A DNA stretch of 64,000 bases from Intestinibacter bartlettii (GTDB lineage Bacteria; Bacillota; Clostridia; Peptostreptococcales; Peptostreptococcaceae), in the NCBI GenBank assembly GCA_025148965.1, contig CP102273.1, forward strand, positions 2,852,001 through 2,916,000, given 5' to 3'. How positions within the stretch are numbered: the stretch's first letter is position 1; each line of letters begins with the position of its first letter. The notes below the pieces were generated by a model. The model was not told the DNA's origin. It saw only the letters and a program-made list of their open reading frames with translations, and ran no database searches. Shown here piece after piece: positions 18,971 through 28,118 of this stretch. The translations under genes and the position numbers were made by a program.

Positions 18971-19375
18971 TTGATAAAACTAACAATCCCAGGACGACCT
19001 ATTAGTAAGTCTAATTTTAAACTTCATAATATTCATGGTCAAGCCTGGATGCCAGCAAAAGGAAAACATTCTAAATATTTAGCATACGAAAATATGATTG
19101 CAGGATATATCAATCAACAATATCAAGGTGAACAAATAGAAGAAGATTTAATAACAGTTCTAAAACTTTATTTCCCTGATAAGAGAATGGGGGATTTACA
19201 CAACTATCCAAAAAGTATTTGTGATGGAATTGAGAAAAGTGGAATTATAAAAAATGATAAACAACTTAAACCTGTTTTATTATTTAATTATATAGATAAA
19301 GAAGAACCTAGGGTTGAGATATTCCTTTATCCAGTATCTAAATATGACGTTTCTTATACAATAACTGAAAAGTAA
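18971..19375 (+). CDS. RusA-like Holliday-junction resolvase family protein
   Basis: 134 aa, divergent from queG (62 nt between starts). Translation begins at TTG 18971 behind TAAGGGAG; no ATG fits. MIKLTIPGRPISKSNFK is the usual RusA-family N-terminus, and GDLHNYPKSICDGIEKSGIIKNDKQL aligns with the catalytic D-x-D-N-x2-K...D...D-Q region. The second Asp of the D-x-D-N motif reads His here (DLHN), so resolvase activity is uncertain. RusA proteins are usually phage- or prophage-borne, yet no phage gene is near. Family call probable; function not. Confidence 0.7.
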   Translation: MIKLTIPGRPISKSNFKLHNIHGQAWMPAKGKHSKYLAYENMIAGYINQQYQGEQIEEDLITVLKLYFPDKRMGDLHNYPKSICDGIEKSGIIKNDKQLKPVLLFNYIDKEEPRVEIFLYPVSKYDVSYTITEK

Positions 19376-19436
19376 ATTTAATTTTAGTAATGAAAATCTT
19401 TAATGCATCTATATACATTTTATGATTTTCTTTATA

Positions 19437-19487
19437 AAAATAGAGATTACACTTGTTTATTTTAACAGGTATAATCTCTATTTTTTA
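19437..19487. terminator. Bidirectional terminator between rusA-like and aldo/keto reductase genes
   Basis: A long imperfect stem built on AATAGAGATTA and its complement, with T-run on the plus side and A-run upstream; sits between convergent genes. Confidence 0.85.
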
Positions 19488-19496
19488 TTTATATAT

Positions 19497-20501
19497 TTAT
19501 TTTTCTAAAGTATTAACTACATTTTTTAGCATTTCTATTATTGGTAATTCATATGGACATTTTGATTCACATGCACCACATTCTACACAGTTGCTTGCTC
19601 TTTGATCCTCACCAAGAGCTTTATATCTATCAATTGCCCAATCTTGTAAACCATATCTAGTGTAATATCCCTCTAATAAGAAGTTTTGAGGAATTATTAC
19701 CCCTTGTGGACATGGCAAGCAATATTCACATCTTCTGCAGAAATTAGTCCCTAGTTCTGATTTAATTTTTGTTATTTTAACATTGTCCTCTTCTGTTAAT
19801 TCAAAGTTTTCTAAAACAGCAGTATTTTCTTTAACTTGTTCTGGTGTATCCATTCCTGGAATAGCAACATCAATGTATTCTCTTGATAATATATATTTCA
19901 TAGCTAATGTTCCATCATCTATAGCCCCACCTGCTAATGGTTTCATAACTATTGTTCCAACACCTTTTTCATGAGCTTTTTTAAATACTTCATCTGCTTG
20001 ATTTTCAACTATATTGTATGGAAATTGTATTGTCTCAAATTTTCCACTTTCAACAGCTTTTTCAACAGTTTCTAAACCGTGACTAGTTATACCTATATGT
20101 TTTATTTTTCCTGCTTCTTTTGCTTCTAATAAAGCTCTATATGCTCTATCTTCCCCAAATATAGTATCATATTCAGCAGGTTTGACATTATGCATTTGAT
20201 ATAAATCAATATAATCAGTTTGAAGATTTTTTAAACTGATTTCTATATCTTTTTTCATAGATTCATAGTCTCTAGACATTGATTTGGTAGCTATATAGAA
20301 TTTTTCTCTTCTCCCTTTTAAAGCATTTCCTAGATACTCCTCACTTATTGTGTATCCTCTAGCAGTATCAATAAAATTAACCCCACATTTCTCTAATTCA
20401 TCGATTACCTTATTAGTATCTTCTTGGCTAATTCTTTGTATTGGAATTCCTCCAAATCCAACCCTTTTTATTTCCATTCCAGTATTCCCAAACTTTCTCA
20501 T
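19497..20501 (-). CDS. Aldo/keto reductase with C-terminal 4Fe-4S domain
   Basis: 334 aa. TIM-barrel reductase with the catalytic set visible: Asp in FIDTARGY, Tyr in the same stretch, Lys in FYIATKS, His in LYQMHNV. The last 90 residues add two clusters, CRRCEYCLPCPQ and CVECGACESKCPYEL, a fusion common in anaerobes where the reductase is linked to ferredoxin-type electron transfer. Substrate unknown. It lies just downstream of the ArsR-type regulator with a terminator between, so regulation by it is possible but not shown. Confidence 0.92.
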   Translation of the reverse strand: MRKFGNTGMEIKRVGFGGIPIQRISQEDTNKVIDELEKCGVNFIDTARGYTISEEYLGNALKGRREKFYIATKSMSRDYESMKKDIEISLKNLQTDYIDLYQMHNVKPAEYDTIFGEDRAYRALLEAKEAGKIKHIGITSHGLETVEKAVESGKFETIQFPYNIVENQADEVFKKAHEKGVGTIVMKPLAGGAIDDGTLAMKYILSREYIDVAIPGMDTPEQVKENTAVLENFELTEEDNVKITKIKSELGTNFCRRCEYCLPCPQGVIIPQNFLLEGYYTRYGLQDWAIDRYKALGEDQRASNCVECGACESKCPYELPIIEMLKNVVNTLEK

Positions 20502-20612
20502 ATTTAGATTCCTCCCTCTTACACATGATAGTTATATTTAATTATTCTATTTTGCGCTTTAATATAAATAACTATCATTCTAATAACTTAATTATTTCAA
20601 TATTCTATAATC

Positions 20613-20640
20613 AAAAAAAGTACCAACAGAGTTGATACTT
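20613..20640 (-). terminator. Terminator of the ArsR-type regulator
   Basis: A 10-bp stem (AAGTATCAAC / GTTGGTACTT, one mismatch) plus seven T on the minus strand; the stem overlaps the stop codon. Confidence 0.75.
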
Positions 20641-21202
20641 ATTTTATACTTTCATCAAGACCTGTAGGTATTGCTACCATCATTAGATCATTTTTCTTTT
20701 CTTCATCATTTTCTTTTCTATTTGCTAAAATTTCCGCTACCTTATCTTTCATTGTTTTTTGTAATTCGGCAATTTCAGAATCTGATAATTTTATATCCCT
20801 ATACTCTAAAACATTTTCTAATTTTAAAGCACCTTTTTCAACTGCAATATAAAAATTCTCTATTGTGTCTTCAAAATCTGATATAGATACCTTGCCATCT
20901 TCACTTGCAGGATCTAAAGTATAATCAATTATTTTTCTACTCATAACAACATTATTCGCTGTTGGATAGTAATATTTTTCAACTATACCAGATTTAATTT
21001 TTTCTTCTACTAATTCTAGTATACCTACATTATACAATGTTTTAATATGGTAATTTATTTTGGCATGTGGTTCGTCTAACATTTCTGATAATTGCTTAGC
21101 TGATAAAGGTTCTTTATCAAAAGCATTTAAGATGTCAATTCTTCTTGGGTGTGCAATAGCTTTAACACACTCTAGATCTCGCAATACTAACAAATCCTTC
21201 AT
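20639..21202 (-). CDS. ArsR-type winged-helix transcriptional regulator
   Basis: 187 aa from ATG 21202; a GTG eight codons earlier is less likely. The N-terminal winged helix (AIAHPRRIDILNAFDKEPLSAKQLSEMLDEPHAKINYHIKTLYNVGILELV) is of the ArsR/HTH_20 kind; no Cys metal site is apparent. The C-terminal half is a helical, charged region of unknown ligand. Its promoter carries a palindrome exactly between -35 and -10, which suggests it represses itself. Target genes beyond itself are not evident. Confidence 0.85.
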   Translation of the reverse strand: MKDLLVLRDLECVKAIAHPRRIDILNAFDKEPLSAKQLSEMLDEPHAKINYHIKTLYNVGILELVEEKIKSGIVEKYYYPTANNVVMSRKIIDYTLDPASEDGKVSISDFEDTIENFYIAVEKGALKLENVLEYRDIKLSDSEIAELQKTMKDKVAEILANRKENDEEKKNDLMMVAIPTGLDESIK

Positions 21203-21252
21203 TTTTCCTACCCCCAAAAAAGTCACTTAACTTACTTCTTAATATAAAAATA

Positions 21253-21281
21253 ATTATATAGGAAATACCTATAATTGTCAA
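21253..21281 (-). promoter_or_regulatory. Consensus sigma-A promoter with operator palindrome in the spacer
   Basis: TTGACA (21276-21281), 17 nt, TATAAT (21253-21258): a perfect vegetative promoter reading toward the ArsR-type gene. The spacer holds the palindrome TATAGG-AAATA-CCTATA (21257-21273), positioned to block RNA polymerase when bound. Confidence 0.85.
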
Positions 21282-21548
21282 AAAAAAACTAATACATATA
21301 TTGACTATTCAATTCTATACTATTTTCCTTTTTTAACTACATTTTGTTTATATAATTAAATTTTTTTGAATAATCTAAATATTTTACATTATTATAGTAC
21401 ATGATTTATAAGCAAATTTCAACATAAATATAATCTTCAAAAAAAATATTTTTTCTATATTATATTTATTATACATTCATAATTGTACTTTTGTATACAA
21501 AAATACAATTTTATCCAATTATTTTTTTATAACAACTGAAAATTTTTC

Positions 21549-21596
21549 AAAAAAAAATTGAAAACCAATTCTTTAACTTAAATTAGTTCTCAATTT
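21549..21596 (-). terminator. Terminator of the TGS/uridine-kinase gene
   Basis: Stem AAATTGA-GAAC... with GTTTTCAATTT and a nine-T tail on the minus strand, 14 nt after the stop. The remainder of 21282-21548 is AT-rich with no feature I can support. Confidence 0.75.
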
Positions 21597-21609
21597 ATTC
21601 ACATTTTAT

Positions 21610-23268
21610 TTAATCTACTATTTTACTTCCACCAATAAACTCTCTTATTATAGCTGTAGGTGGTATATCAGATAAATCATCTAATTCTACGAAGTATTGT
21701 AGGAATTTTAGAAGCCTTTTAGCTTCTATATATGCCTCACTATCTTCACCAATATGCTCTAATAGAGGTTTTGCATATGTTTTTAATAAAGCTAATTCAT
21801 ATACGCAAGCTGTATTAAACATTACATCAGCTTCTTCTTGATAAGGGAATATATTTTTTTCTTCGCCTCTTCTAACAGAAGGCCATCCCATTATAGTCAT
21901 TTCTGCAGTATGACCTCTAAATTGATTATCTCTGACAATTCTTCTTATCAATCTTAAATCTGTAGTTGGAATTCTATTATGATCATCTAAATTTAACTGA
22001 GTTAATGCACTCAAATAAATTTTAAATTTTTCGTCATCTGGTATTGAAGCAGTTAATACAGGGTTTAAACCATGTATTCCTTCAAGTATAATTGGTTGAT
22101 TTTTTTCTATTTGAAGAATCTCTCCTGCTTCACTCTTACCAGTTATAAAATTATATCTTGGAAGTTGAACCTTCTTTTCTTCCAGTAAATCCTTTAAATC
22201 TTTGTTGAACCTTTCTAAATTGATAGCATTTATAGATTCATAGTCTAGTTTTCCAAATTCATCTAATGGAGTTTTATCTCTATCAACAAAGTAGTTATCT
22301 AAAGATATAGATACTGGATTTAAATTGTTGACTTTTAGATGAATACATAATCTTGTTGCAAAACTTGTTTTTCCTGATGAAGATGGTGCCGCAATTAAAA
22401 TTATTCTTTTGTTCTCTTGCTTTATTATATCGGCAATTTGTCCTATCTTTTTTTCATGTAACGCTTCGACGATTCTTATTATTTCGCCATATTTTTTTTC
22501 TTCTATTATCTTATTTAAAGATAATACTTTATCTACGCCCATTAAATTAGACCATTCTTCTGCTTCTTTATATATATTCGCTAGTTTTGGCTGTGGCACA
22601 AACTTTTTAGGAATATGTTTATCATCTTCACTTGCTGCCATTAATATTACGCCGTTTCTATATTTAAACAAATCATAACTTTTTATATATCCAGTTGATG
22701 GCATAAGATATCCATAAAAATGATCTATATAGTTATTACATTTATATATTTTTACAATATCATTCTCTTTATATTTAATTAATTCTGCTTTTTCATCTAG
22801 CCCTATAGATTTGAATATTTCTATAGCTTCTTTTTTAGTATATATATTTTTATTTATATCGTAATCTTTAGCTATAATTTTATCCATCTTATCTTTTATT
22901 TTGGATATATCTTCTTCTGTAATATCTCTACCTAAGTATATTTCACAATACACCCCGTTTGATAATGAATGTTCTATTACCACTCTACTGTCTTTAAATA
23001 AACATTTACACGCCATAATAAAAACAAGATTTAGCGTTCTTGTATAAACTCTAAGTCCGTCTGGATTTTTTGTGTCCAAAAATTTTATGTCGCTATCTTC
23101 TTTAATATAAGTATTTAATTCTTGTACATCATTATTTACTACTGCCAATGAAATATAACCCGAATAATTGTTTTCAAAATCTTTAGCTATATCAGATAGT
23201 CTGATTCCATCCGTATTATTCTTTAAATCATATGTTTTTTTACAACCGTCTATATTTAAATTAACCAT
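21610..23268 (-). CDS. TGS/ThrRS-editing-like domain fused to uridine kinase (nucleoside kinase)
   Basis: 552 aa. Residues 1-70 resemble a TGS domain; residues 80-280 resemble the threonyl-tRNA synthetase second additional domain (VVIEHSLSNGVYCEIYLG, then EEDISKIKDKMDKIIAKDYDI, and FYGYLMPSTGYIKSYDL). The last half is a phosphoribulokinase/uridine kinase with P-loop AAPSSSGKTSFA, PVSISLDNYFVDRDKTPLDEFGKLDYE and the REFIGGS end. This fusion is widespread in clostridia and annotated as nucleoside kinase; the role of the synthetase-like part is unknown. Confidence 0.92.
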   Translation of the reverse strand: MVNLNIDGCKKTYDLKNNTDGIRLSDIAKDFENNYSGYISLAVVNNDVQELNTYIKEDSDIKFLDTKNPDGLRVYTRTLNLVFIMACKCLFKDSRVVIEHSLSNGVYCEIYLGRDITEEDISKIKDKMDKIIAKDYDINKNIYTKKEAIEIFKSIGLDEKAELIKYKENDIVKIYKCNNYIDHFYGYLMPSTGYIKSYDLFKYRNGVILMAASEDDKHIPKKFVPQPKLANIYKEAEEWSNLMGVDKVLSLNKIIEEKKYGEIIRIVEALHEKKIGQIADIIKQENKRIILIAAPSSSGKTSFATRLCIHLKVNNLNPVSISLDNYFVDRDKTPLDEFGKLDYESINAINLERFNKDLKDLLEEKKVQLPRYNFITGKSEAGEILQIEKNQPIILEGIHGLNPVLTASIPDDEKFKIYLSALTQLNLDDHNRIPTTDLRLIRRIVRDNQFRGHTAEMTIMGWPSVRRGEEKNIFPYQEEADVMFNTACVYELALLKTYAKPLLEHIGEDSEAYIEAKRLLKFLQYFVELDDLSDIPPTAIIREFIGGSKIVD

Positions 23269-23399
23269 AGTTGTTCCCCTCTTTATAAGAAAATTTCATT
23301 TAAATATTATATACTTCTCCATTATATTTTCTTACTATTTTATTATTCATTCATTCCTATTTGTGTACCTATATTAATTTTAAAATAAATTAATATTTA

Positions 23400-23960
23400 C
23401 TAATTTATAAAACTTATATCGTTAAAAGGATACAATCTTACAAAAACTTTTCCTTCCACATCACTTACATCTACTAAGCCAACTTTATCATATCTACTAT
23501 CTAAGCTAACTTCTCTATTATCACCTAATACAAATAGTTTTCCTTTTGGAACAGTTACTTCCATTTCTCCTTCAGTGTCCATTCCTTCACTTAGATATGG
23601 TTCATTAAGCAATTTGTCATTTACATAAACTTGTCCATTTGTAATTACAACTTTATCGCCTTCAACACCAATTACTCTTTTTACTAAATCTTTATTTGTT
23701 CCATCAGTTGCTTCCAAATCAGATTTAAATACTATAATATCTCCATTTTTAGGTTCTCCCATTCTATAAACCATTCTGTTTATTATTAAATAATCATTTT
23801 CGTGAAGAGTTGGAACCATAGAATCACCTCTTACTAAAGTTGGCTTTATAAATAAAGTTATTACAAATGCCAATATAATAGCTAATCCAAAAACTTTTAC
23901 CCATTCAATTATAGTACTTTTGATACTTTTTTCTTGATTCACTTCTTTTTTTCCCATCAT
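23400..23960 (-). CDS. lepB: Signal peptidase I
   Basis: 186 aa, one N-terminal membrane anchor (VFGLAIILAFVITLFI). Catalytic Ser47 in RGDSMVPTL and Lys94 in DLVKRVIGVEGD; the GDNREVSLDSRYDKVGLV box is intact. Cleaves Sec/Tat signal peptides outside the membrane. Two adjacent ATG codons (23960, 23957) fit the AGGAG site. Single-gene transcript or read from the rsmF side. Confidence 0.96.
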   Translation of the reverse strand: MMGKKEVNQEKSIKSTIIEWVKVFGLAIILAFVITLFIKPTLVRGDSMVPTLHENDYLIINRMVYRMGEPKNGDIIVFKSDLEATDGTNKDLVKRVIGVEGDKVVITNGQVYVNDKLLNEPYLSEGMDTEGEMEVTVPKGKLFVLGDNREVSLDSRYDKVGLVDVSDVEGKVFVRLYPFNDISFIN

Positions 23961-24102
23961 ATTCTCTCCTATCTAAATTAATCAAATTCAAATATATATA
24001 TATTCAATAAAAAGGATATTTCCCCCTTTATTTTAATACCTTAACTTTATAATACTCCTAAAAATTAATTTTGTAATATTTTTTATATCTTATTATATAT
24101 AT

Positions 24103-25401
24103 TTAATATTTTATTCTAAGTCCTTTTGGGTAATGATTTTTTAACACTCCATTAGATTCTTTTCCCCATCCAATCGGAATACCTTCTACTGCAACTGCTA
24201 CCCAGCCACGGCTTTCTCCCGTATTAATTACATTTCCTCTTAAATAGTCAAATATTGTTTCATCATTTAATTCTATGTTTTGTACATATTTTATTTGCTC
24301 AGGTTTTAGATAATGTGATAATGCATGTGAAGGCTCAAATCTGTTTTTCTTTAGTACTCCTAAATGTAATCCATATCTTAAAACTTTTAGTTTTTCTACA
24401 TTTGGACATTCATCTGGTACTAAATATAAATTGTCTCCTCTTAACATAAATCTATTATCTAAATTTATATTAAGGAATTTCTTTTCAAAGCTTCTATATT
24501 CCTTAATTTCATTATTTAATTTTTTTAATTTCATTTCTTTAACTCTGCAGTCTTCATCATCTAGTTTTTGAATTTTAGCGACGAAATGACCTTCACCTTT
24601 TATTTTATGTGGCCATAGTCTTTCCTTTTCTATTAAAACTGCACCTTCATTTTCTGCTATAAATTCTTCTATTACATCTTCATTTTCTTCTCTTGAGAAT
24701 GTACAAGTTGAATAAACAAGGATTCCTCCCTTTTTAAGCATTTTATAACCATCTCTTATTATTTCTTTTTGGATTGATTGACATTCTAAAACTTTACTAT
24801 AAGTCCAGTCTTGTATTGCAACTGGGTCCTTTCTAAACATACCCTCACCTGAACAAGGAGCATCTATAACTATTTTATCAAAGTATCCTGTAAATGCCTT
24901 TCTTAATCTTGTCGAGTCAGTATTTGTTATTATACAGTTTCTAGCTCCAAATCTCTCAAGATTTTCTCCTAATGCATTTATTCTTATAGGATTTATTTCA
25001 TTTGATACTAAAAGTCCAGTATCATCTAATTGAGATAATATGTATGTTGATTTTCCTCCTGGAGCAGCACACATATCTAATACCCTATCACCCTTTTGTA
25101 TGTCCAATTTTGGAACAACACTCATAGCTGATGGTTCCTGTAAATAATAAACTCCTGCTTCGTGAAGAGGATTTTTACCTGGTTTACAAACTGATTCATC
25201 ATAATAGAATCCTTCATTTGTCCAAGGAATCTGTTCTAAATCAAATAAATTTAATTCTTGGAACTTTTCCTTTGACATCTTCATTGTATTTAATCTAAGA
25301 CCTGTAGTCTTATTTTCATTATAACTATCTATAAATTCTTCATACTCATCTTGTAGTATAACTTTTACATCTTCTAAAAATTTTTCTGGTAAACTAATCA
25401 A
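24103..25401 (-). CDS. rsmF: 16S rRNA (cytosine-C5) methyltransferase, RsmF/RsmB (NOL1/NOP2/Sun) family
   Basis: 432 aa. SAM site DMCAAPGGKSTYI, motif IV DAPCSGEGMFRKDP and the catalytic TC motif YSTCTFSREENED are all present. The C-terminal about 120 residues (LRYGLHLGVLKKNRFEPSHALSHYL ... GWVAVAVEGIPIGWGK) form the PUA-like extension typical of RsmF rather than RsmB. Methylates cytosines in the 16S decoding region. Follows prsW by 22 nt, likely one operon. Confidence 0.92.
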   Translation of the reverse strand: MISLPEKFLEDVKVILQDEYEEFIDSYNENKTTGLRLNTMKMSKEKFQELNLFDLEQIPWTNEGFYYDESVCKPGKNPLHEAGVYYLQEPSAMSVVPKLDIQKGDRVLDMCAAPGGKSTYILSQLDDTGLLVSNEINPIRINALGENLERFGARNCIITNTDSTRLRKAFTGYFDKIVIDAPCSGEGMFRKDPVAIQDWTYSKVLECQSIQKEIIRDGYKMLKKGGILVYSTCTFSREENEDVIEEFIAENEGAVLIEKERLWPHKIKGEGHFVAKIQKLDDEDCRVKEMKLKKLNNEIKEYRSFEKKFLNINLDNRFMLRGDNLYLVPDECPNVEKLKVLRYGLHLGVLKKNRFEPSHALSHYLKPEQIKYVQNIELNDETIFDYLRGNVINTGESRGWVAVAVEGIPIGWGKESNGVLKNHYPKGLRIKY

Positions 25402-25423
25402 AATTTTTTCCCTTTCTGTCTAT

Positions 25424-26128
25424 TTATTTTCTTCCATGTTTTAGTCTATCAAAAAATCTCTTTTTTGAATATAACATATATTTATTAAATTTATTTAAAT
25501 TAATTGTTGCTAAAATTATAATATATATTATAAAAACTATAATAATCCATTTATACTGTATCATCAATATAAAATCAAAAGTACCATGAAGTAATATAGG
25601 TATTAAAAAAGCTAGAATTAAGTTCTGTCTTTTTTTAGCTATATTTTTTTCAAATTTATATTTTGAAATATAATATCCCATGGTAATTGCAAACATAATA
25701 TGAGCTGGTATTGATATTATAGCTCTAATAAATGCTACTTGAAATATCATTTTGGAATCATAATTAATATGAATTAAATTTTCGACAGTTGCAAATCCTA
25801 GTGATAAAAAAACAGAATACATTATTCCATCTAGTTTTTCATCATATGAATCTTCTTTTTTTGAAAAAATATAAAGTACTAAACCTTTTAATATTTCTTC
25901 CGTACATCCTGCTATTACAAATGCAGTATATATCAAATTTGTATCATCCTCAAATATATTTCTATCTATCAAAAATTTTTCAATTATTATTGCAAAAAAG
26001 CTAAGAATTATACCTAGAATAAAATATTTTAAAAGTATAGAAATATTTTCCCTGTTATATTTATCTTTATAATAAACCCATAATATAAAGCTAATTATCG
26101 GTAGAAATGTAATTAAAAAAGCCAACAT
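25424..26128 (-). CDS. prsW: PrsW-family intramembrane metalloprotease
   Basis: 234 aa, seven or so membrane segments. Conserved features: Glu77-Glu78 in GCTEEILKGLVLY, Glu116 in FATVENLIH, His143 in PAHIMFAIT and a late His in LLHGTFDF. PrsW performs site-1 cleavage of anti-sigma factors (RsiW in Bacillus; a PrsW homologue acts on an ECF anti-sigma in Clostridioides difficile). No sigma/anti-sigma pair adjoins it here. Divergent from sleC. Confidence 0.9.
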   Translation of the reverse strand: MLAFLITFLPIISFILWVYYKDKYNRENISILLKYFILGIILSFFAIIIEKFLIDRNIFEDDTNLIYTAFVIAGCTEEILKGLVLYIFSKKEDSYDEKLDGIMYSVFLSLGFATVENLIHINYDSKMIFQVAFIRAIISIPAHIMFAITMGYYISKYKFEKNIAKKRQNLILAFLIPILLHGTFDFILMIQYKWIIIVFIIYIIILATINLNKFNKYMLYSKKRFFDRLKHGRK

Positions 26129-26288
26129 ATAAAAATATATTTTCTCCTCTCTTTTATTCTGTTATTGCTCTTATAAAATATCTTTTCACAAAAGACTAGC
26201 TCTATTCATAAAATAAATAATAGAATTATCAATAATTTTTTGCACTTTTTCTCAACAGTTATTATTAAATTGCATATAGTTAATAATA

Positions 26289-26330
26289 ATATAATTTTAG
26301 TATGTAACTTGGTAGGTACTAAAATTATAT
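26289..26330 (+). promoter_or_regulatory. Perfect 14-bp inverted repeat in the sleC upstream region
   Basis: ATATAATTTTAGTA (26289-26302) and its exact complement (26317-26330) with a 14-nt loop, ending 31 nt before the sleC start. It could be an operator or an mRNA 5' hairpin. No G-rich stem, so not a normal terminator. A convincing sporulation-sigma promoter is not visible to me. Confidence 0.5.
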
Positions 26331-26361
26331 TATGTGTTATAAAAGAAAAGAAGGTGATTAA

Positions 26362-27636
26362 ATGCAAGACGGTTTCTTAACAATAAGCGTTGTAGATTCA
26401 ACGACTAATGGGCCTATACAAGATGTTACTATAAATATTTATGGACAAAATGCAGATGGTTCAACATCTTCTGCTATATATCAAAACTTAAAAACTAATG
26501 AATCTGGTCAAATTGTAAATGTTCCTTTATCCGCACCAGATGTTGATTATTCATTAGATCCAACTTCTACTACAAAGCCTTATGCTGACTATATAATCGA
26601 AGCTATAAAAGATGGATATGAAACAATAATTATAGATGGTACACAACTTTTGCCTATAGTAACTGCTAGACAATCTATTCCGATGACACCAAAACAAAGA
26701 AGTAGACGATCTTATAGAAGACAAAATGAAATCACTTATGATATAGGACCACATACTTTATGGGGAGATTATCCACCAAAAATACCTGAAGACAGCTTAA
26801 AACCAATTCCTGCACCAACAGGATTTGTTGTATTAGATAATCCAGTTGTTCCAGAATTTATAGTTGTTCATGACGGATTGCCATCTGACTCTTCCGCTGA
26901 AAATTACTGGGTTCCATTTAAGACTTATATAAAAAATGTAGCATCATCCGAAATATATTCAACATGGCCTGAACAAACAATTTATGCAAATGTAATAGCA
27001 ATTATATCATTTACTTTAAATAGGGTTTTTACAGAGTGGTATAGAAACCAAGGATACGACTTCACAATTACATCTACTACTAATTATGACCACAAGTATA
27101 TTCATAACAGAAATATTTTTGATGAAATATCAGTTGTAGTAGATACAGTTTTTAATACATTTATAAAAAGACCTCCTACAGCAAGACAGCCACTTTTAGC
27201 ACAATATTGTGATGGTCAAAAAACACAATGTCCTGACCAAATGACTCAATGGGGAAGTAAGAGTTTAGGTGATCAAGGATATAATTATGAGGAGATTCTT
27301 AAATATTTTTATGGAGATAATATATTGTTTGCAGAAGCACAAATTGTATCTGGAGTTCCAGTTTCTTTTGTTGGAACAACATTAGAAATTGGTTCTGAAG
27401 GAACTCCTGTTAGAACTATTCAAAATCAATTAAATGCAATATCTAACTCTTACCCAGCTATTCCAAAGGTCGCTGAAGATGGAATATATGGTCCGTCTAC
27501 TGCTGAAGCAGTTAGAACATTCCAAAAGATATTCGGATTACCACAAACTGGTGTAGTTGATTTTAAAACTTGGTATGAAATTTCTAGGGTTTATGTTGCA
27601 GTTACAAAAATTGCTTCATTACATCCTATAATCTAA
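26362..27636 (+). CDS. sleC: Spore cortex-lytic enzyme SleC (pro-enzyme)
   Basis: 424 aa, the length of the Clostridioides difficile protein. N-terminal prepro region (about 1-115: LTISVVDSTTNGPIQDVTINIYG, a beta-sandwich with a GQLLPIV-like stretch) ends in a basic TPKQRSRRSYRRQ segment. The central lytic part is SpoIID-like (WPEQTIYANVIAIISFTLNRVFTEWYR). A C-terminal PG_binding_1 domain covers about 340-410 (GTPVRTIQNQLNAI...DGIYGPSTAEAVRTFQ). Known role: degrades cortex peptidoglycan in germination after activation by CspB-type protease. No csp genes are nearby. Good gaaggtgatt site before ATG. Confidence 0.96.
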   Translation: MQDGFLTISVVDSTTNGPIQDVTINIYGQNADGSTSSAIYQNLKTNESGQIVNVPLSAPDVDYSLDPTSTTKPYADYIIEAIKDGYETIIIDGTQLLPIVTARQSIPMTPKQRSRRSYRRQNEITYDIGPHTLWGDYPPKIPEDSLKPIPAPTGFVVLDNPVVPEFIVVHDGLPSDSSAENYWVPFKTYIKNVASSEIYSTWPEQTIYANVIAIISFTLNRVFTEWYRNQGYDFTITSTTNYDHKYIHNRNIFDEISVVVDTVFNTFIKRPPTARQPLLAQYCDGQKTQCPDQMTQWGSKSLGDQGYNYEEILKYFYGDNILFAEAQIVSGVPVSFVGTTLEIGSEGTPVRTIQNQLNAISNSYPAIPKVAEDGIYGPSTAEAVRTFQKIFGLPQTGVVDFKTWYEISRVYVAVTKIASLHPII

Positions 27637-27680
27637 AAAAAGTATCTTAGCTAAAGTTCATCTAGCTAAGATACTTTTTA
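27635..27680 (+). terminator. Terminator of sleC
   Basis: Stem AAAAAGTATCTTAGCTA with its complement (27636-27652 / 27663-27679). A- and T-runs on both sides make it usable in both directions; before the mobile element inserted it probably also ended the convergent RsiV-like gene. Confidence 0.9.
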
Positions 27681-27685
27681 ATTTA
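27678..27685. repeat. Target-site duplication, left copy
   Basis: TTAATTTA immediately outside the left inverted repeat; identical in the same orientation to 31000-31007. Confidence 0.85.
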
Positions 27686-27709
27686 GGCTTTGTTAGCTAA
27701 CTTCGTGAT
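27686..27709 (+). repeat. Left terminal inverted repeat
   Basis: Begins GGCTTTGTTAGCTAACTT and ends CGTGAT; differs from the right repeat at two of 24 positions. Confidence 0.88.
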
Positions 27710-27725
27710 AATTATAATAAAAAAT

Positions 27726-27766
27726 AACCATGCCTTAGTAATTTCAATAAATACTAAGGCATGGTT
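27726..27766. terminator. Strong hairpin near the left end of the element
   Basis: A perfect 15-bp stem (AACCATGCCTTAGTA, 27726-27740 / 27752-27766); on the minus strand it is followed by ATTTTTTATT. Would stop transcripts leaving the element on the minus strand. Confidence 0.75.
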
Positions 27767-27947
27767 GTTTAATTTGTTGTAAGTAGTTCGCATTAGATTA
27801 ATATTGTTCACTTTATTATATTATAGCATTAACTTAATTTACACATTTCATTTAAAGTATTTTTGTTATTTCTTTAATACACATTTTCCCCATCGTAGTC
27901 GTACAAAGACAAAGTCATTCTTACAAGTATATTTATCTCTAGCTTAA

Positions 27948-28085
27948 TTGGTTTTGGAAGTATTTATTTATCCTATTTTAATGTCTTTAGCATCATTTGT
28001 AGTTATTTACTTTATTGTTGCAATAAACACATACAATAAAATCATTTCTAATTACTTATCAAATATAAAAGAGGCTATCACATGA
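27948..28085 (+). pseudogene. Possible relic: C-terminal end of a membrane protein
   Basis: An open 45-codon stretch with a strongly hydrophobic segment (LASFVVIYFIVAIN) and a basic tail ending in NIKEAIT. A stop codon directly precedes it and there is no ribosome site, so it is either a truncated permease end left in the mobile element or chance. Not resolvable by eye. Confidence 0.25.
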
Positions 28086-28118
28086 ACAATTTTCAATTGG
28101 TATGCGACATCCTCTTTC
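28066..28118 (-). terminator. Terminator of the erm-hflX operon
   Basis: Long imperfect stem closed by AAAGAGG / CCTCTTT with a CAATT-AATTG top, T4 after it on the minus strand; 40 nt past the hflX stop. Confidence 0.75.
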
